A DNA stretch of 20,330 nucleotides from the IMG/VR virus record IMGVR_UViG_3300035698_013908, positions 1 to 20,330 of that record. One strand, 5' to 3'. This document shows, piece after piece, positions 20,111 to 20,330 of the stretch; position 1 is the stretch's first letter, and every line of letters starts with the position of its first letter. Source of the stretch: a virus. The notes under the pieces are model-generated. The model did not search any database and was not told the DNA's origin. It saw only the letters and a program-made list of their open reading frames with translations. The position numbers and the translations under genes are program-made.

Positions 20111-20330
20111 TTATTCCGAATATTCAGTTGGTGCATCAGGGTTGTCTACCACCTGAGTATCGGCTAATATTCGGTCTTTTTTTGATATTAATTTATGTAT
20201 GCTTCTATGACAATTTAAGCACAAAGTTATACCATTATCTAGAGCATATCTTAATTCTGGATACTTAGCAAATTCCTTGATGTGATGAGCATTTAGTCTC
20301 CCCCCTCTTACTCCACATTTTTGACAAGTC
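20111..20330 (-). CDS. HNH endonuclease (5' end outside the window)
   Basis: Only the last 72 residues are visible. They contain [20 protein letters not shown] (C-x-x-C and the H-H of the HNH motif), then [20 protein letters not shown] (the central N, a second C-x-x-C and the final H). This is a complete zinc-stabilised beta-beta-alpha metal nuclease motif. The tail ([16 protein letters not shown]) is acidic. Phage HNH proteins act in DNA packaging or as free-standing homing endonucleases. Here it lies next to virion genes, and the terminase is at the other side of the window. The start cannot be seen. Confidence 0.85.
   Translation of the reverse strand, partial: TCQKCGVRGGRLNAHHIKEFAKYPELRYALDNGITLCLNCHRSIHKLISKKDRILADTQVVDNPDAPTEYSE

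Noticed and set aside
1-20330. CRISPR array, insertion sequence or integrase attachment site
   Set aside because: No regularly spaced direct repeats with unique spacers, no transposase-like frame with terminal inverted repeats, and no integrase or tRNA-end sequence were found.

Overview
The window is a strongly AT-rich tailed double-stranded DNA phage genome fragment (or prophage segment). Every credible gene lies on the minus strand, so transcription runs from high to low coordinates. Most genes abut or overlap by a few bases, with ATGA overlaps or TAA-T-ATG junctions recurring. Shine-Dalgarno sites are canonical (a full AGGAGGTGAT before the gene at 12872) and promoters look sigma70-like (TTTACA, 17 bp, TATACT). 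This argues for an AT-rich host that uses Shine-Dalgarno initiation, such as a low-GC Gram-positive or a Patescibacteria-type bacterium, and against Bacteroidetes. The host cannot be fixed from sequence alone. No tRNA, CRISPR array, integrase or lysis gene was seen.

Layout in order of transcription. (1) 20330-18907: the end of an HNH endonuclease, two beta-rich virion or fibre-like proteins and a possible 18-residue peptide. (2) 18900-16723: a promoter, a leader with two interleaved inverted repeats, a DUF4373-type replication protein whose coding sequence contains origin-like 12-bp repeats next to a very AT-rich stretch, a short DnaB-type helicase, a 40-residue protein, and a small helix-turn-helix protein with its own apparently leaderless promoter. 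(3) 16672-13424: a second promoter, then early or recombination-type genes: two small unknowns, a candidate single-strand annealing protein, a RecB/Cas4-like PD-(D/E)XK nuclease, an unknown, a zinc-ribbon protein and a GT2 glycosyltransferase. (4) 13414-6502: a third promoter, a secreted protein, a one-helix membrane peptide, then a cassette of glycosyltransferases (PLOD-like, two GT2, one GT4), two SAM methyltransferases, a possible kinase-like protein and a possible nuclease. (5) 6473-5000: a G-run-rich leader, a ParB/sulfiredoxin-like protein and a TET-associated-type glycosyltransferase. (6) 4960-1: small and large terminase, portal, SPP1 gp7-like head protein, an unknown with an in-frame TAG, and the start of a fibre-like gene.

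Replication, recombination, glycan or base decoration, and packaging/head modules therefore lie on one strand in one direction. The two window edges, both structural, may belong to one late region of a circularly permuted genome; this is inference.

The strongest unexplained signals are the interleaved 13-bp and 15-bp inverted repeats over the start of the replication gene, the iteron plus AT-rich block inside that gene, the in-frame TAG codon with TAG nearly absent as a terminator, the G-quadruplex-capable leader before the ParB-like gene, and a 35-bp sequence shared by two promoters and partly by a third.
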